Of a stretch of DNA of 64,000 nt, positions 17,962-27,102 are shown in pieces. The stretch is from Aquiflexum gelatinilyticum. Lineage in GTDB: Bacteria > Bacteroidota > Bacteroidia > Cytophagales > Cyclobacteriaceae. The notes below the pieces were generated by a model. The model was not told the origin of the DNA. It did no database searches and saw only the letters and a list, made by a program, of their open reading frames with translations. Each line of letters starts with the position of its first letter. The stretch's first letter is position 1. A program made the position numbers and the translations under genes. The stretch spans positions 310,001 through 374,000 of the forward strand of contig NZ_JANSUY010000002.1 in the NCBI RefSeq assembly GCF_024741135.1, in the 5' to 3' direction.

Positions 17962-19497
17962 ATGAAAAAAATCACTTCACTCTTCTTGATGATGTTGACT
18001 GCAGCGGTAGTCTTCACCAGCTGTAAAGAGGACGAGAAACCAAACAATCCGGTAACTATTTCCGGAATTCCGGCTACGGCTTCGATTGAAGCAGGTGGTA
18101 CGGTTGGACCTGTAACTGCAACTGTTTCTGCACCTGATGGTCTTGCTTCTTTTAGTATTAAGAAAGACGGTGCTACAATCGCAACTGTTCCTTTTGCAGG
18201 AGAGACTAGCGCAACTCAGGAATTTTCTTACACTGCCACTGCAGCGGATGCAGGCAAAAATTTAGTATTTGAATTTACTGCAACTGATAAAGATGGTTCT
18301 TCAGCTACTGTTACACATGTATTGACAGTAGGCGCGGAAGCCACTACCATTAGAGTAACAGGAAATATAACAGGAACTGTAAACTGGACTGCAGACAAGA
18401 CCTACATTTTAGGTGGAAGAATTACTGTCGTCAGTGGTGGTATCCTAAACATTGCTGCCGGAACTGTTATTAAAGGTGAAGCAGGTTCAGGTGCTAACGC
18501 TACCGCTCTTGTAGTTGCAAGAGGCGGAAAAATCAACGCAAACGGAACAGCTGCAAGTCCTATTATTTTCACGTCTGTTGCAGATGAAATTATGTCAGGT
18601 GAAATTGCTAGCCCTAACTTGGATCCAAATATTAACGGTCTTTGGGGTGGTGTTCTTATTTTAGGCAGAGCTCCAGGTTCTTTTGCAGGCAATGTGACCG
18701 AAGTACAGATTGAAGGTATTCCACCATCAGATACCAATGGACTTTATGGAGGAAATCTTCCTGCTGATGATTCAGGTGTATTCAAATATGTCTCTATCAG
18801 ACATGGTGGTGCCAATATCGGAGAAGGAAACGAAATCAACGGTTTGACACTTGGTGCAGTTGGTTCGGCTACGGTAATTGAAAATGTTGAAGTAGTAGGT
18901 AACCAAGATGATGGTATCGAGTGGTTTGGTGGTACTGTTAATGTGAAAAATGCAGTAGTTTGGAATGCAGGTGATGATGCCATCGACACAGATCAAGCTT
19001 GGGCTGGAGAATTAGATAATTTTATTGTGGTATGTGGTTCTGAAACAGACCATGCACTTGAAATAGATGGTCCTGAAGGTTCATTGAATGCAGCACATAC
19101 TGTAAAGAATGGAACTGTGGTTGGAAGTTCTGTAGCAGAGCTTGGTGATTTCAGAGCAGGTGCTAGAGGTACTTTTGAAAACATTTATTTCTTCAACTTC
19201 CCTAACCCGGCTACTAGTGGCGGAAGAGGTGATCTATCCTTAAGTGGTGAAGTGGATGCAAACGGAAATCCAATCGGAAATAAATCTTTAGACAATTTCA
19301 CGAATGGAATCTTAGTCTTCAATATGCTAGAAGTGACTTCTCCTGCAGGCGTCGCTTTGACATCAATATTCAGAAACGGTACCCATGTTCATGCTACTGA
19401 TGTTGCACTTCATGCCAATACAATCGGCGCTACAAAATCAGCATTTGCTGGCTGGTCTTGGGCTGCTGCATCAGGAAACCTTGATGCCTTGAAATAA
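17962..19497 (+). CDS. Beta-helix outer-membrane lipoprotein paired with TonB receptor
   Basis: 511 residues. Signal II with lipobox VVFTSCK (Cys20). An Ig-like domain at about residues 30-125 (VTISGIPATASIEAGGTVGP to FEFTATDKDGSSATVTHVLT) precedes a right-handed beta-helix region with repeating GGxxN/VxNAV turns (WGGVLILGRAP, VSIRHGGANIGEGNEINGL, IEWFGGTVNVKNAVVWNAGDD). No catalytic residues are recognised. A terminator and then a TonB-dependent receptor gene follow on the same strand, a lipoprotein-first pair that suggests a surface ligand-capture/uptake system; the ligand is unknown. A TACTTTTTTTG stretch near 17900 could be its promoter. Confidence 0.82.
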   Translation: MKKITSLFLMMLTAAVVFTSCKEDEKPNNPVTISGIPATASIEAGGTVGPVTATVSAPDGLASFSIKKDGATIATVPFAGETSATQEFSYTATAADAGKNLVFEFTATDKDGSSATVTHVLTVGAEATTIRVTGNITGTVNWTADKTYILGGRITVVSGGILNIAAGTVIKGEAGSGANATALVVARGGKINANGTAASPIIFTSVADEIMSGEIASPNLDPNINGLWGGVLILGRAPGSFAGNVTEVQIEGIPPSDTNGLYGGNLPADDSGVFKYVSIRHGGANIGEGNEINGLTLGAVGSATVIENVEVVGNQDDGIEWFGGTVNVKNAVVWNAGDDAIDTDQAWAGELDNFIVVCGSETDHALEIDGPEGSLNAAHTVKNGTVVGSSVAELGDFRAGARGTFENIYFFNFPNPATSGGRGDLSLSGEVDANGNPIGNKSLDNFTNGILVFNMLEVTSPAGVALTSIFRNGTHVHATDVALHANTIGATKSAFAGWSWAAASGNLDALK

Positions 19498-19514
19498 TTG
19501 AAAAATATTACCAC

Positions 19515-19555
19515 AGAAAGAGGCTGTAATGCAACAGCCTCTTTCTTGTTTTTTT
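19515..19555 (+). terminator. Intrinsic terminator between lipoprotein and TonB receptor genes
   Basis: Perfect 13-bp stem (19515-19527 with 19534-19546), 6-nt loop, then TTG and a run of seven T. It probably sets a high lipoprotein to receptor ratio. Confidence 0.92.
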
Positions 19556-19606
19556 GACTCAAAAGAGTAATTGAAATTTAGAACGCTGTACAAAAAAAAT
19601 AATATT

Positions 19607-22486
19607 ATGAAAAAATTGATCTTGTTGCTATTGACGACGATCATCACTTTATCCCCTTTGTTTTCCCATGCACAAAAAGGAACCATCAGAGGGACAATAT
19701 TTGACGAAGGAACCGGAGAGCCTTTATTTGGTGTCTCTGTTTTGGTCGAAGGACTTCAAATAGGTGCTGTTACCGATTTTGATGGAGATTTTGAAATACT
19801 TGTTGACCCGGGGACTTACAGTCTCAAATTATCTTTCATTTCATACAATACAATTCAAATTGGTGGAGTAGTGGTGACTGAGGGAGAAACAACGGTATTG
19901 GAAAACATTAAAATGGCAGAATTTACTTCTGACCTTGAGACTGTCACCATTTCAGCAGAAGCGATCCGTACTACCGAAGCCGCTTTGATGTCAGTGAAGA
20001 GAAATGCTGCCAACCTGATGGATGGAATTTCAAGAGCATCCTTTAGACAAATAGGCGACGGCGATGCAGCAGCTGCCATAAAAAGGGTTACGGGAGTTTC
20101 TATTGAAGGCGGAAAGTATGTTTATATCCGTGGTTTGGGAGATCGCTATACCAAAACTGTTTTGAACGGGGTACAGGTACCTGGTTTGGATCCTGACAGG
20201 AATACCATTCAGATGGATATTTTCCCTACCAATGTGATTGACAATATTATTGTCTCCAAATCATTTACAGCCGAATTGCCTGCAGATTTTACAGGTGGTG
20301 TTGTAGATATTGAGACAGTTGACTTTCCTGAAGAAAAAACCATGGTCTTGAGCGTAACCGGTGGTTACAATCCTTCCATGCACTTTAATAAAAATTACCT
20401 TGCCATCGAAGGTGGAAAAACAGATTGGTTGGGTTTTGATGACGGAACAAGAACCATTCCTACTCAAGGCATTGATGACATTCCACAGTTTGCTGAAGTT
20501 GTGGGTAATCCAAGTTCGCCAAGAGGTCAGCAGTTTCAGCAGATATTGAGAAACTTCAATCCGGTATTGGGCGGAACACGCCAAAACAGTCCGATGGATT
20601 TTGGAATGGGTTATTCGATCGGCGATCAGTTTAAAATTAAGAATAAGAGATTTGGGTATAATATGGCTTTCACTTACAGAAATGAAACCCAATATTTTAC
20701 CGATGCGCAATACAACTTATTTGGAAAACCAAGTGATGCCAATAACTTCGAAATGGAGGCCTTGGAACGCTCAAATGGTGACTTTGGAGTCAACAGCGTT
20801 TTGCTTGGAGGCGTAGCAGGACTTGCTTACAAGTCTGATAATTCAAAAATCAAATTGAACTTATTGAGACTTCAGAGCGGTGAATCCAAAGTAGGTCAAT
20901 TCTATTTTGTGAATACCAACCTTGGTGCATTGTTTGAAGCCAATCAATACAATATTGAATACAGCGAAAGGGCTATGACCAACATTCTACTCAATGGAGA
21001 GCATTTTTTGAATAGAGGAAAATGGAATCTTGAGTGGAAATTGTCTCCGACAAGATCTTCTATTGAAGATCCGGATGTGAGGATCCTACGATTTAGGATC
21101 CCGAACAATAATATCGGAACTGAGGTGGGGCTACCAACACGTATTTGGAGATCTTTGGATGAGGAGTCATTATTCGGCAGCTTGGATTTGAGCAACAATT
21201 ATAAGTTTAAAGATGCCGTTGCCAAACTTAGGTTTGGGGGGGCTTATGTATACAAGGACCGTGACTTCCTGATTGAAAGTTTCCAATTTCCTACAGGGAG
21301 TACCACTTTTACCGGAGATCCAAACAGGGTGATGGATGAGGAAAACCTTTTCTCTTCTACCAACAGAAATGGTCTGAGGTATGATCCAACATTTATCCCA
21401 ATCAACCCTAATGCATACAACTCAAACCTGAACAGTTATCAGGCTTATATTTCTAATGAATTTACACCTTTCAATAACCTGAAGGCAATCATTGGAGTCA
21501 GAATGGAAACATTCAGTCAGTTCTATACCGGTACCAACCAGACGGGAACTATTGTATTTGACAATGAAAAAGTATTGGATGATATCGATTTCTTCCCTAC
21601 TGTCAATCTGATCAAGTCATTCAAATCTAATCAGAATTTCAGGGCTGCTTTTTCAAGGACTATTGCAAGACCTTCCTTTAAAGAATTGTCTTTTGCTGAA
21701 ATTCTTGACCCAATTACAGGCAGAACATTCATTGGAGGTCTTTTCCCTGAGACGACAAATGGTGGTACAGAAATCCTTTGGGATGGAAACCTTCAGTCTA
21801 CCAGGATCAATAACTTTGACCTAAGATGGGAAAAGTTTATGGAAAGAAGCGAATTGCTTTCTGCCAGTGTCTTTTACAAGTCATTTGACAATCCTATCGA
21901 AATGGTTCAGTTCTTATCTGACCCTGGTGCATTCCAGCCAAGAAACGTAGGTGACGGACAGGTAATCGGTGTGGAATTGGAGTTGAGAAAATCTTTGGGC
22001 TTTGTCTCTAATAAAATCGAAAAGTTCTTTTTCAATACCAACCTGACTTATGTCAAATCCCAGATCGAAATGTCTGAGTCAGAATTCAGATCAAGACAGT
22101 TATCTGCAAGAGAAGGAGAGAATGTTTCCAGAACAAGGGATATGGCAGGTCAGGCACCTTATATCATTAACGCAGGTTTTTCTTACAATGACCCGATCAT
22201 CGGATTGGAAGCAGGTGTGTTTTACAATGTACAGGGACCAACTTTGACTTTTGTCGGTTTCGGTAACAGAACAGATACCTACACAGTCCCTTTCAATTCC
22301 CTTAACATCAATATCAACAAAACTTGGGGAAGAGATGAAAGATTACAGACGACTTTCAATGTAGATAACCTTTTGGGTGACAAAAGAGAGGAAGTCTTCA
22401 GAATGTACAATGCTGAAGATCAGATATTTTCCAGCATCAACCCAGGCAGAAGGATAGCCTTGAGGTTCAGATACACTATTTGGTAA
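19607..22486 (+). CDS. TonB-dependent outer-membrane receptor with carboxypeptidase-regulatory domain
   Basis: 959 residues. Signal peptide MKKLILLLLTTIITLSPLFSHA, then a carboxypeptidase-D regulatory-like domain (TIRGTIFDEGTGEPLFGVSV to about residue 100), a plug (RVTGVSIEGGKYVYIRGLGD, then GGVVDIETVDFPEE) and a 22-strand barrel ending in the aromatic RFRYTIW. The ATG at 19607 was chosen because it starts the signal peptide; an upstream in-frame TTG at 19571 lies in the terminator region. It imports an unknown ligand across the outer membrane with TonB-ExbBD energy. Partner of the preceding beta-helix lipoprotein. Confidence 0.93.
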   Translation: MKKLILLLLTTIITLSPLFSHAQKGTIRGTIFDEGTGEPLFGVSVLVEGLQIGAVTDFDGDFEILVDPGTYSLKLSFISYNTIQIGGVVVTEGETTVLENIKMAEFTSDLETVTISAEAIRTTEAALMSVKRNAANLMDGISRASFRQIGDGDAAAAIKRVTGVSIEGGKYVYIRGLGDRYTKTVLNGVQVPGLDPDRNTIQMDIFPTNVIDNIIVSKSFTAELPADFTGGVVDIETVDFPEEKTMVLSVTGGYNPSMHFNKNYLAIEGGKTDWLGFDDGTRTIPTQGIDDIPQFAEVVGNPSSPRGQQFQQILRNFNPVLGGTRQNSPMDFGMGYSIGDQFKIKNKRFGYNMAFTYRNETQYFTDAQYNLFGKPSDANNFEMEALERSNGDFGVNSVLLGGVAGLAYKSDNSKIKLNLLRLQSGESKVGQFYFVNTNLGALFEANQYNIEYSERAMTNILLNGEHFLNRGKWNLEWKLSPTRSSIEDPDVRILRFRIPNNNIGTEVGLPTRIWRSLDEESLFGSLDLSNNYKFKDAVAKLRFGGAYVYKDRDFLIESFQFPTGSTTFTGDPNRVMDEENLFSSTNRNGLRYDPTFIPINPNAYNSNLNSYQAYISNEFTPFNNLKAIIGVRMETFSQFYTGTNQTGTIVFDNEKVLDDIDFFPTVNLIKSFKSNQNFRAAFSRTIARPSFKELSFAEILDPITGRTFIGGLFPETTNGGTEILWDGNLQSTRINNFDLRWEKFMERSELLSASVFYKSFDNPIEMVQFLSDPGAFQPRNVGDGQVIGVELELRKSLGFVSNKIEKFFFNTNLTYVKSQIEMSESEFRSRQLSAREGENVSRTRDMAGQAPYIINAGFSYNDPIIGLEAGVFYNVQGPTLTFVGFGNRTDTYTVPFNSLNININKTWGRDERLQTTFNVDNLLGDKREEVFRMYNAEDQIFSSINPGRRIALRFRYTIW

Positions 22487-22505
22487 AAATTTTCATTTCA
22501 TATCT

Positions 22506-22540
22506 AAAGCCTCCACTAAAAAAAGTGGAGGCTTTTTTTT
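22506..22540 (+). terminator. Intrinsic terminator of the TonB receptor gene
   Basis: 12-bp perfect stem (22506-22517 with 22524-22535), 6-nt A loop and a T run. Confidence 0.92.
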
Positions 22541-22594
22541 GCATTAATGTTATTCAAATGTTAACTTGGCTTAACAATTTGGTAACATTAGAAA

Positions 22595-23350
22595 ATGAAA
22601 CGATTTCTACTCTTGATTTTGGCCCTTTCAACCTCCTATACGGGGATTGCTTTGTCCAATAATGAAAAGAAAGAATCCTTGATTTCTTCGAATGACTTCA
22701 TCGCTTTTTGGGATTCCACAAGCACCAAATTTGAAAAACTGAACATCAAACTTCAGAAAGACTTTGACCGCTATGGTGAAAGCGAAAAGTTTTTAAAAAT
22801 GCTTTTTTTCAGAAGTCAGCAATATCTTTTGGATGATTACAACCAATATGCGAGTGTGGAAGAGTTGATTGAAACGGGAGCGTTTGATTGTGTCAGCGGA
22901 TCTTTTTTGATGGCGGTGTTTTTGGACCGGTATGGTTTTGATTATGATATCATGGAAACTTCCTTTCACGTATTCCTGACAGTCAATGTAGAAGGCAAAA
23001 AAGTCGTGTTGGAATCGACAGATGGCTTTACCGGTTTTATCAATGACAAAAATGAGGTCAAGGCATATTTGACTGATTTTGAAAAGGAATCAAAAAAGAA
23101 TCCACTTTACCTGAATCCTGAGCAACAACTTGTGCAGAACCTTTTGCAGCCTGCAATCTTTCGGGCTATCAACCTTCAGCAATTAAAAGGATTGGAATTG
23201 TTTAACCGTGCTATTTTTTACAATAACCAAAAGGAATACGATATTGCCTTCAAAAAAATCAAAGAAGCAGAGACTTTGTATCCTTCAGAAAGGATATCTG
23301 CTTTGAGTAGATTGTTACAAAGTCAGCTTGTAGTCGCCTCAAACCTGTAA
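22595..23350 (+). CDS. Secreted transglutaminase-like cysteine protease fold protein
   Basis: 251 residues with signal peptide (MKRFLLLILALSTSYTGIALS). The core carries a transglutaminase-like triad: Cys99 in GAFDCVSGSFLMAVFLDRYG, His125 in ETSFHVFLTV and Glu140 in VVLESTDGFTG. The C-terminal 70 residues are helical (ELFNRAIFYNNQKEYDIAFK reads like one TPR unit). Likely periplasmic; substrate unknown. Stand-alone gene between two terminators, behind a TonB receptor. The Glu in the third position parallels the DUF3857 protein at 6997-8835. Confidence 0.78.
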   Translation: MKRFLLLILALSTSYTGIALSNNEKKESLISSNDFIAFWDSTSTKFEKLNIKLQKDFDRYGESEKFLKMLFFRSQQYLLDDYNQYASVEELIETGAFDCVSGSFLMAVFLDRYGFDYDIMETSFHVFLTVNVEGKKVVLESTDGFTGFINDKNEVKAYLTDFEKESKKNPLYLNPEQQLVQNLLQPAIFRAINLQQLKGLELFNRAIFYNNQKEYDIAFKKIKEAETLYPSERISALSRLLQSQLVVASNL

Positions 23351-23376
23351 AAAATACCCTGTTTACGGTATTTTTT
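23349..23376 (+). terminator. Intrinsic terminator of the transglutaminase-like gene
   Basis: 10-bp stem (23349-23358 with 23367-23376), 8-nt loop; the T-rich 3' arm itself serves as the U tract. The stem overlaps the last bases of the stop codon. Confidence 0.8.
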
Positions 23377-23447
23377 CTTACTATCCCCCTGTGTAAATTT
23401 GTTTTAAAGAGAATAGCATTTTTCCACGGTTTTTTTGATATGAATTG

Positions 23448-23489
23448 AGGGGATAATAAAAATTCATTTTTTATCCCCTTCTTTTTATT
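23448..23489. terminator. Bidirectional terminator between converging genes
   Basis: Stem AGGGGATAA (23448-23456) with TTATCCCCT (23471-23479) and A/T-rich flanks on both sides. It lies between the plus-strand gene ending at 23350 and the minus-strand receptor ending at 23490. Confidence 0.75.
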
Positions 23490-25733
23490 TTAATACCTCA
23501 AACCAATTTTCATTCCCCCATAAAAATTTATACCAGGAGCGGGTTGGAAATACCTGTTGGCAAATGCGTTCAGGTCATTTCCTAGACTGTATTGTTCATC
23601 CAATAAGTTGTCTACCCCACCGTAGGCTTCGACATCCCAACGGCTGCCAAGTGTGGTCCTCCAACCTGCTCTTCCGCCGATGAGGTTATACGATTCCTGA
23701 AAAACCGTATTGGCATCATTCAGCGGAATGGCATCCACATATTGGTGGGTGAAATTAAGATAGAACCCCGGCTTGGTGCGGACATCAAGGATATTGACCA
23801 GGGTATTTGGTGCGACTCCTGTAAGTTGATTTCCTGAAAAATCATTGCCTCCGCTTTCATATTCCCCAAAACTGAAATAGTGCCCGGTGAAGGCATGGTT
23901 CAACTTGATTTCCTGAAAGAAAGCATTTTGGTTTCGGACCAAAACATAATCTAGGCTTGTCTCAATTCCTTTCTGATCGGTTTGCCCAGCGTTTCTGAAA
24001 AGCACAACACCCTGTTCATTGGTGTAAGAGGTGATGGTCTGATCAAGCTGGAAATAGAATGCCGTCACATCTACATTGAATATTCCGAATTTTCCCCTGT
24101 AGCCGGCTTCGTAATTGACTCCTCTCTCCGCCTCCAAGTCTAAATTGATACTTCCCTCATTGGTGCGTACTTCGGCAATGGTAGGGGGAGAAAAGCCCGA
24201 ACTGATACTACCGTGGATTCCGGACCATTGATTGACTTTGTAGACCAAGGCGATTCTCGGGATGACTATAGGATCAAAATTTTTGGTATTGTTGCTTGGA
24301 TCATTTGGTCCTGCGTCGATGGACCTGTTGATGTCATACCTGCCAAAGTTTTCGCTCAAACCCAAAGTCATGAGTACTTTGGAAGTCCATTCAATTTCAA
24401 ATTGCTGGAAAATAAAAGCCTGCGTGCTGATCAGGTCATCAGAAAACCTGATCGTATCAGCCTTTCCCTGTCTGTTGCCAAAGTTCTGGGCCAGGGTTTT
24501 TCCATATTGGTATTCAGCACCTGCAATGATTTTTACCGGGAAGGATCCCCATTTATCATCAAAGGTGAATTTCGTCCGACCTCCGTAGCTGAATGCCGTT
24601 TCCCTTTTGTAATCAAGAATAAATGGATTCTCAAAATCCGTATTGTTCATATACAGTGCGGTGGAATTGTCCCATTTCTTCCCCAATTCGATCTGATGGG
24701 AAAGTGTCCCATAGATGGTTTTTTGGGCGATGGAGCTGTTTTGGGCAACAGAACCCGGTCTGGCTTGGGTTCTGTCAACCTCCACCTGTGCCTGATTCAA
24801 GGCTCCGGGAATCTGGTAATTCAGATCTGAATAAAGTATCTGTGCAGAAAGCGTCTGCGTATCAGAAGGCTTGGTATGCATGGCCAATTGGAAAACCTGC
24901 CTGTCAGTAGCACTGTGTTGACGGTAGCCATCGGATTTTTGGGAAACATAGGAAGCGCTGATACCACCATTTCCTACTTTCTGATCGATGCCGACTCTAT
25001 AACGGAGCAAACCAAAATCCCCAATGCCAAAATCTGCGGAAAGGTAATTCTCAGTTACAGTTTTGCGGCTGGACATGCTGATCACACCGCCGTTTCCTGC
25101 ACCATAGATGCTTCCTGCGGGACCTTTGATGATTTCGGCATTCTGAATATTGGACAGGTCGAGGAGGTTCAGTGCAGTCGTTCCATCCGGAGAGGTAAAA
25201 GGAATGTCATTCCAATATACCTTGACATTGCGGACGCCAAACGGCGAACGGAGAGAACTTCCCCTGATAGATATCCTGTAACTTGCCGGCGCCCTTTGCT
25301 CCACCCTAATGCCGGGTTTGGTATTGAAGGCACTCAAGATCGAGTTCTCATTGAAACGGTAAAGCTCATTTTCCAAAACCTTGCTGATCGCTCCAGCCTG
25401 ATGGACGAGTGGTCTTTCCGATTCAAATCCCGTCACAATCACCTCCGAAAGTGACGTAATAACCGGTATCAATTCTAGCGTTAAGGATTCATTTGGTGCA
25501 GCTGAGATAGACAGCGTTTCATAGCTGATGTGCAAAAAAGTCAGGATTCCGGGATTATTCAGGTCAATTTCCACCTGACCGTTTTCATCGGTGACCTGAT
25601 TGGCTTGTCCCTGGATTTTCACCAAAACACCGGATATGGGCGCTTTGCTGTTTTTATCCAAGGTGGTGATTTTGGTTTGGGCAGAGAGAAAAAGCGGGCA
25701 AAGCCAAAGGAGAACAGAAATCCAGAGTTTCAT
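23490..25733 (-). CDS. TonB-dependent outer-membrane receptor (siderophore-receptor type)
   Basis: 747 residues. Signal peptide MKLWISVLLWLCPLFLSAQ, a carboxypeptidase-regulatory-like domain to about residue 90, then the TonB box/plug: SEVIVTGFESERPLVHQAG, PGIRVEQRAPASYRISIRGS, DIPFTSPDGTTALNLLDLSN and EIIKGPAGSIYGAGNGGVIS. The barrel ends in INFYGGMKIGLRY. Plug sequence and length resemble FepA/FecA-like receptors for ferric complexes rather than SusC, but the ligand is not determinable. It stands alone; no TonB or regulator gene is adjacent. Confidence 0.92.
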   Translation of the reverse strand: MKLWISVLLWLCPLFLSAQTKITTLDKNSKAPISGVLVKIQGQANQVTDENGQVEIDLNNPGILTFLHISYETLSISAAPNESLTLELIPVITSLSEVIVTGFESERPLVHQAGAISKVLENELYRFNENSILSAFNTKPGIRVEQRAPASYRISIRGSSLRSPFGVRNVKVYWNDIPFTSPDGTTALNLLDLSNIQNAEIIKGPAGSIYGAGNGGVISMSSRKTVTENYLSADFGIGDFGLLRYRVGIDQKVGNGGISASYVSQKSDGYRQHSATDRQVFQLAMHTKPSDTQTLSAQILYSDLNYQIPGALNQAQVEVDRTQARPGSVAQNSSIAQKTIYGTLSHQIELGKKWDNSTALYMNNTDFENPFILDYKRETAFSYGGRTKFTFDDKWGSFPVKIIAGAEYQYGKTLAQNFGNRQGKADTIRFSDDLISTQAFIFQQFEIEWTSKVLMTLGLSENFGRYDINRSIDAGPNDPSNNTKNFDPIVIPRIALVYKVNQWSGIHGSISSGFSPPTIAEVRTNEGSINLDLEAERGVNYEAGYRGKFGIFNVDVTAFYFQLDQTITSYTNEQGVVLFRNAGQTDQKGIETSLDYVLVRNQNAFFQEIKLNHAFTGHYFSFGEYESGGNDFSGNQLTGVAPNTLVNILDVRTKPGFYLNFTHQYVDAIPLNDANTVFQESYNLIGGRAGWRTTLGSRWDVEAYGGVDNLLDEQYSLGNDLNAFANRYFQPAPGINFYGGMKIGLRY

Positions 25734-25927
25734 TTGATCGGAAAGTTATTGCCGAATTTAATCACAAATGATAAGGAATTGTTTACAGGATTTGATAAGT
25801 GGGGAATTTGGAGGGATTTGGAAAAATTTCAAAACCCCAAAAGGTCTTGAAGTTTAACACATATGCCACAATTGTCTAATGAAATCAGTCTTTGTGATTT
25901 TCCTTAATTACCAACCTTCTTAACCCA

Positions 25928-26719
25928 TCAATTGAGTCCGCTTATTTTTTTATCACCAAAATGTCTCGTCTGGAATAATCTGATGGTATAGTCAAGCAAG
26001 CTGCTGCCGCCGTGTTTTCCGTGTCCAGGGACGACAATTTCAACATCAGGGAATCTATTTTTAATTTCCTCCACAGTAGCGGACCAAATCTCCACATTTG
26101 CATCCCCTAGAAATCCTTTGCTTGCATTCATTTCTTTTATCAAACAACCTCCAAAAAGTACGTCTTCACTAGGAAAATATCCCACGATATTGTCTCTAGT
26201 ATGTCCTTCTCCAAAATACCGGGCCATGATAATTCCATTCCCCACACTTAGGGTAAGGGAATCGCTGAAGCCATTTTGGGGGATGACAAAATCATTTTCT
26301 TTGGCAAGTGCAATGGTTTTGACATGTGCGTAAGACGGGATGTTGTGGTCATTAAATGCCTGAAGCCCGGCAAGACAATCATTATGGAAATGGGTTGGAA
26401 TGATGGCGTTTATCTTACAATTCAGCTCTTGATTGACCCAACTGATCAATTCTTCGGAGCTTTCATTATTAGTGGGTGTGTCAAAAATGATGGTTTCATC
26501 GCTGTTTCTGACAATCAGCCCGTTGCAGGGAACGTTTCCAAAATCATTTGTCTGCAAAAATGAGGTATGCACAAAAGAATTCGGGGCAACTTGGGTAATA
26601 ATCAAATCATTGGATTTGTATACTTCTTTAGGACTGAAGGCATCTTGTCCTTGCGCAAAACAATTAACAGCTGTCAGAGAAATTACAATTACAAAAAGGC
26701 TTTTGATGATGGCTTTCAT
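25928..26719 (-). CDS. Subclass B1 metallo-beta-lactamase
   Basis: 263-residue exported zinc hydrolase (signal peptide MKAIIKSLFVIVISLTAVNCFA). All B1 zinc ligands are visible: His110 and His112 with Asp114 in PTHFHNDCLAG, His173 in GEGHTRDNIVG, Cys192 in FGGCLIK (with Lys195, the substrate carboxylate binder) and His233 in VVPGHGKHGG. Cys115 after the Asp matches the CcrA/CfiA-type R121C variant, and the DNIVGYFPSEDVLFGGCLIK stretch is nearest to CcrA by eye. The Asn of the usual 233 position appears replaced. It should hydrolyse beta-lactams including carbapenems, in the periplasm. Stand-alone chromosomal gene, no mobile element next to it. Confidence 0.93.
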   Translation of the reverse strand: MKAIIKSLFVIVISLTAVNCFAQGQDAFSPKEVYKSNDLIITQVAPNSFVHTSFLQTNDFGNVPCNGLIVRNSDETIIFDTPTNNESSEELISWVNQELNCKINAIIPTHFHNDCLAGLQAFNDHNIPSYAHVKTIALAKENDFVIPQNGFSDSLTLSVGNGIIMARYFGEGHTRDNIVGYFPSEDVLFGGCLIKEMNASKGFLGDANVEIWSATVEEIKNRFPDVEIVVPGHGKHGGSSLLDYTIRLFQTRHFGDKKISGLN

Positions 26720-26787
26720 TGGATCAGTAGTGGTTTTTTTCAGTTTCTAAAGATATATCATTTACCTTTTTGAATTCCGAAAGAAAT

Positions 26788-26982
26788 CTAAGCGGTTTTA
26801 AGAATTTTCTTAAAAGCCACACTTATTAATCCTGTTATCAAGATGAATCCAATACCCACTAAAAACTTATAATCCTTAAAAATATTGTCGGGATATATGT
26901 CAGTCAGGGCTATGATCAAAAATGCTAAACTCAAGGTCCATACAATTACTAAAACCACTTTTGTAAGTTTTTTCATATTCAT
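26788..26982 (-). CDS. Small two-helix membrane protein
   Basis: 64 residues with two transmembrane helices (about 6-27, KVVLVIVWTLSLAFLIIAL, and 40-58, FLVGIGFILITGLISVAFK) and lysine-rich ends. Two in-frame ATGs (26982, 26976) are equally possible. No family recognised. It lies just outside the last murF-tail copy, so it may be the first original gene after the cassette array. Confidence 0.6.
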   Translation of the reverse strand: MNMKKLTKVVLVIVWTLSLAFLIIALTDIYPDNIFKDYKFLVGIGFILITGLISVAFKKILKTA

Positions 26983-27041
26983 AAAGTTTATAGGCTTCTT
27001 TCTTTATCAATTTAAAAAGTTGTTTCAATATAGCATGTTTT

Positions 27042-27068
27042 CCCTCGTATAAAATCCACCCTTCCGTC
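27042..27068 (-). repeat. murF 3'-end copy 3 (short, degenerate)
   Basis: The first 19 bases on the plus strand differ from copy 2 (27610-27656) at one position, after which the match breaks down. On the minus strand it would encode the VDFI end of MurF. Copies 2 and 3 are direct repeats that bracket the GNAT gene. Confidence 0.65.
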
Positions 27069-27102
27069 CCTCCTCCTGCGCAAGCTTCCTTTGGTGATGG
27101 AA

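Noticed and set aside
24213-24830. 205-codon frame antisense to the second TonB receptor
   Set aside because: Shadow frame; the receptor frame is continuous with plug and barrel features.
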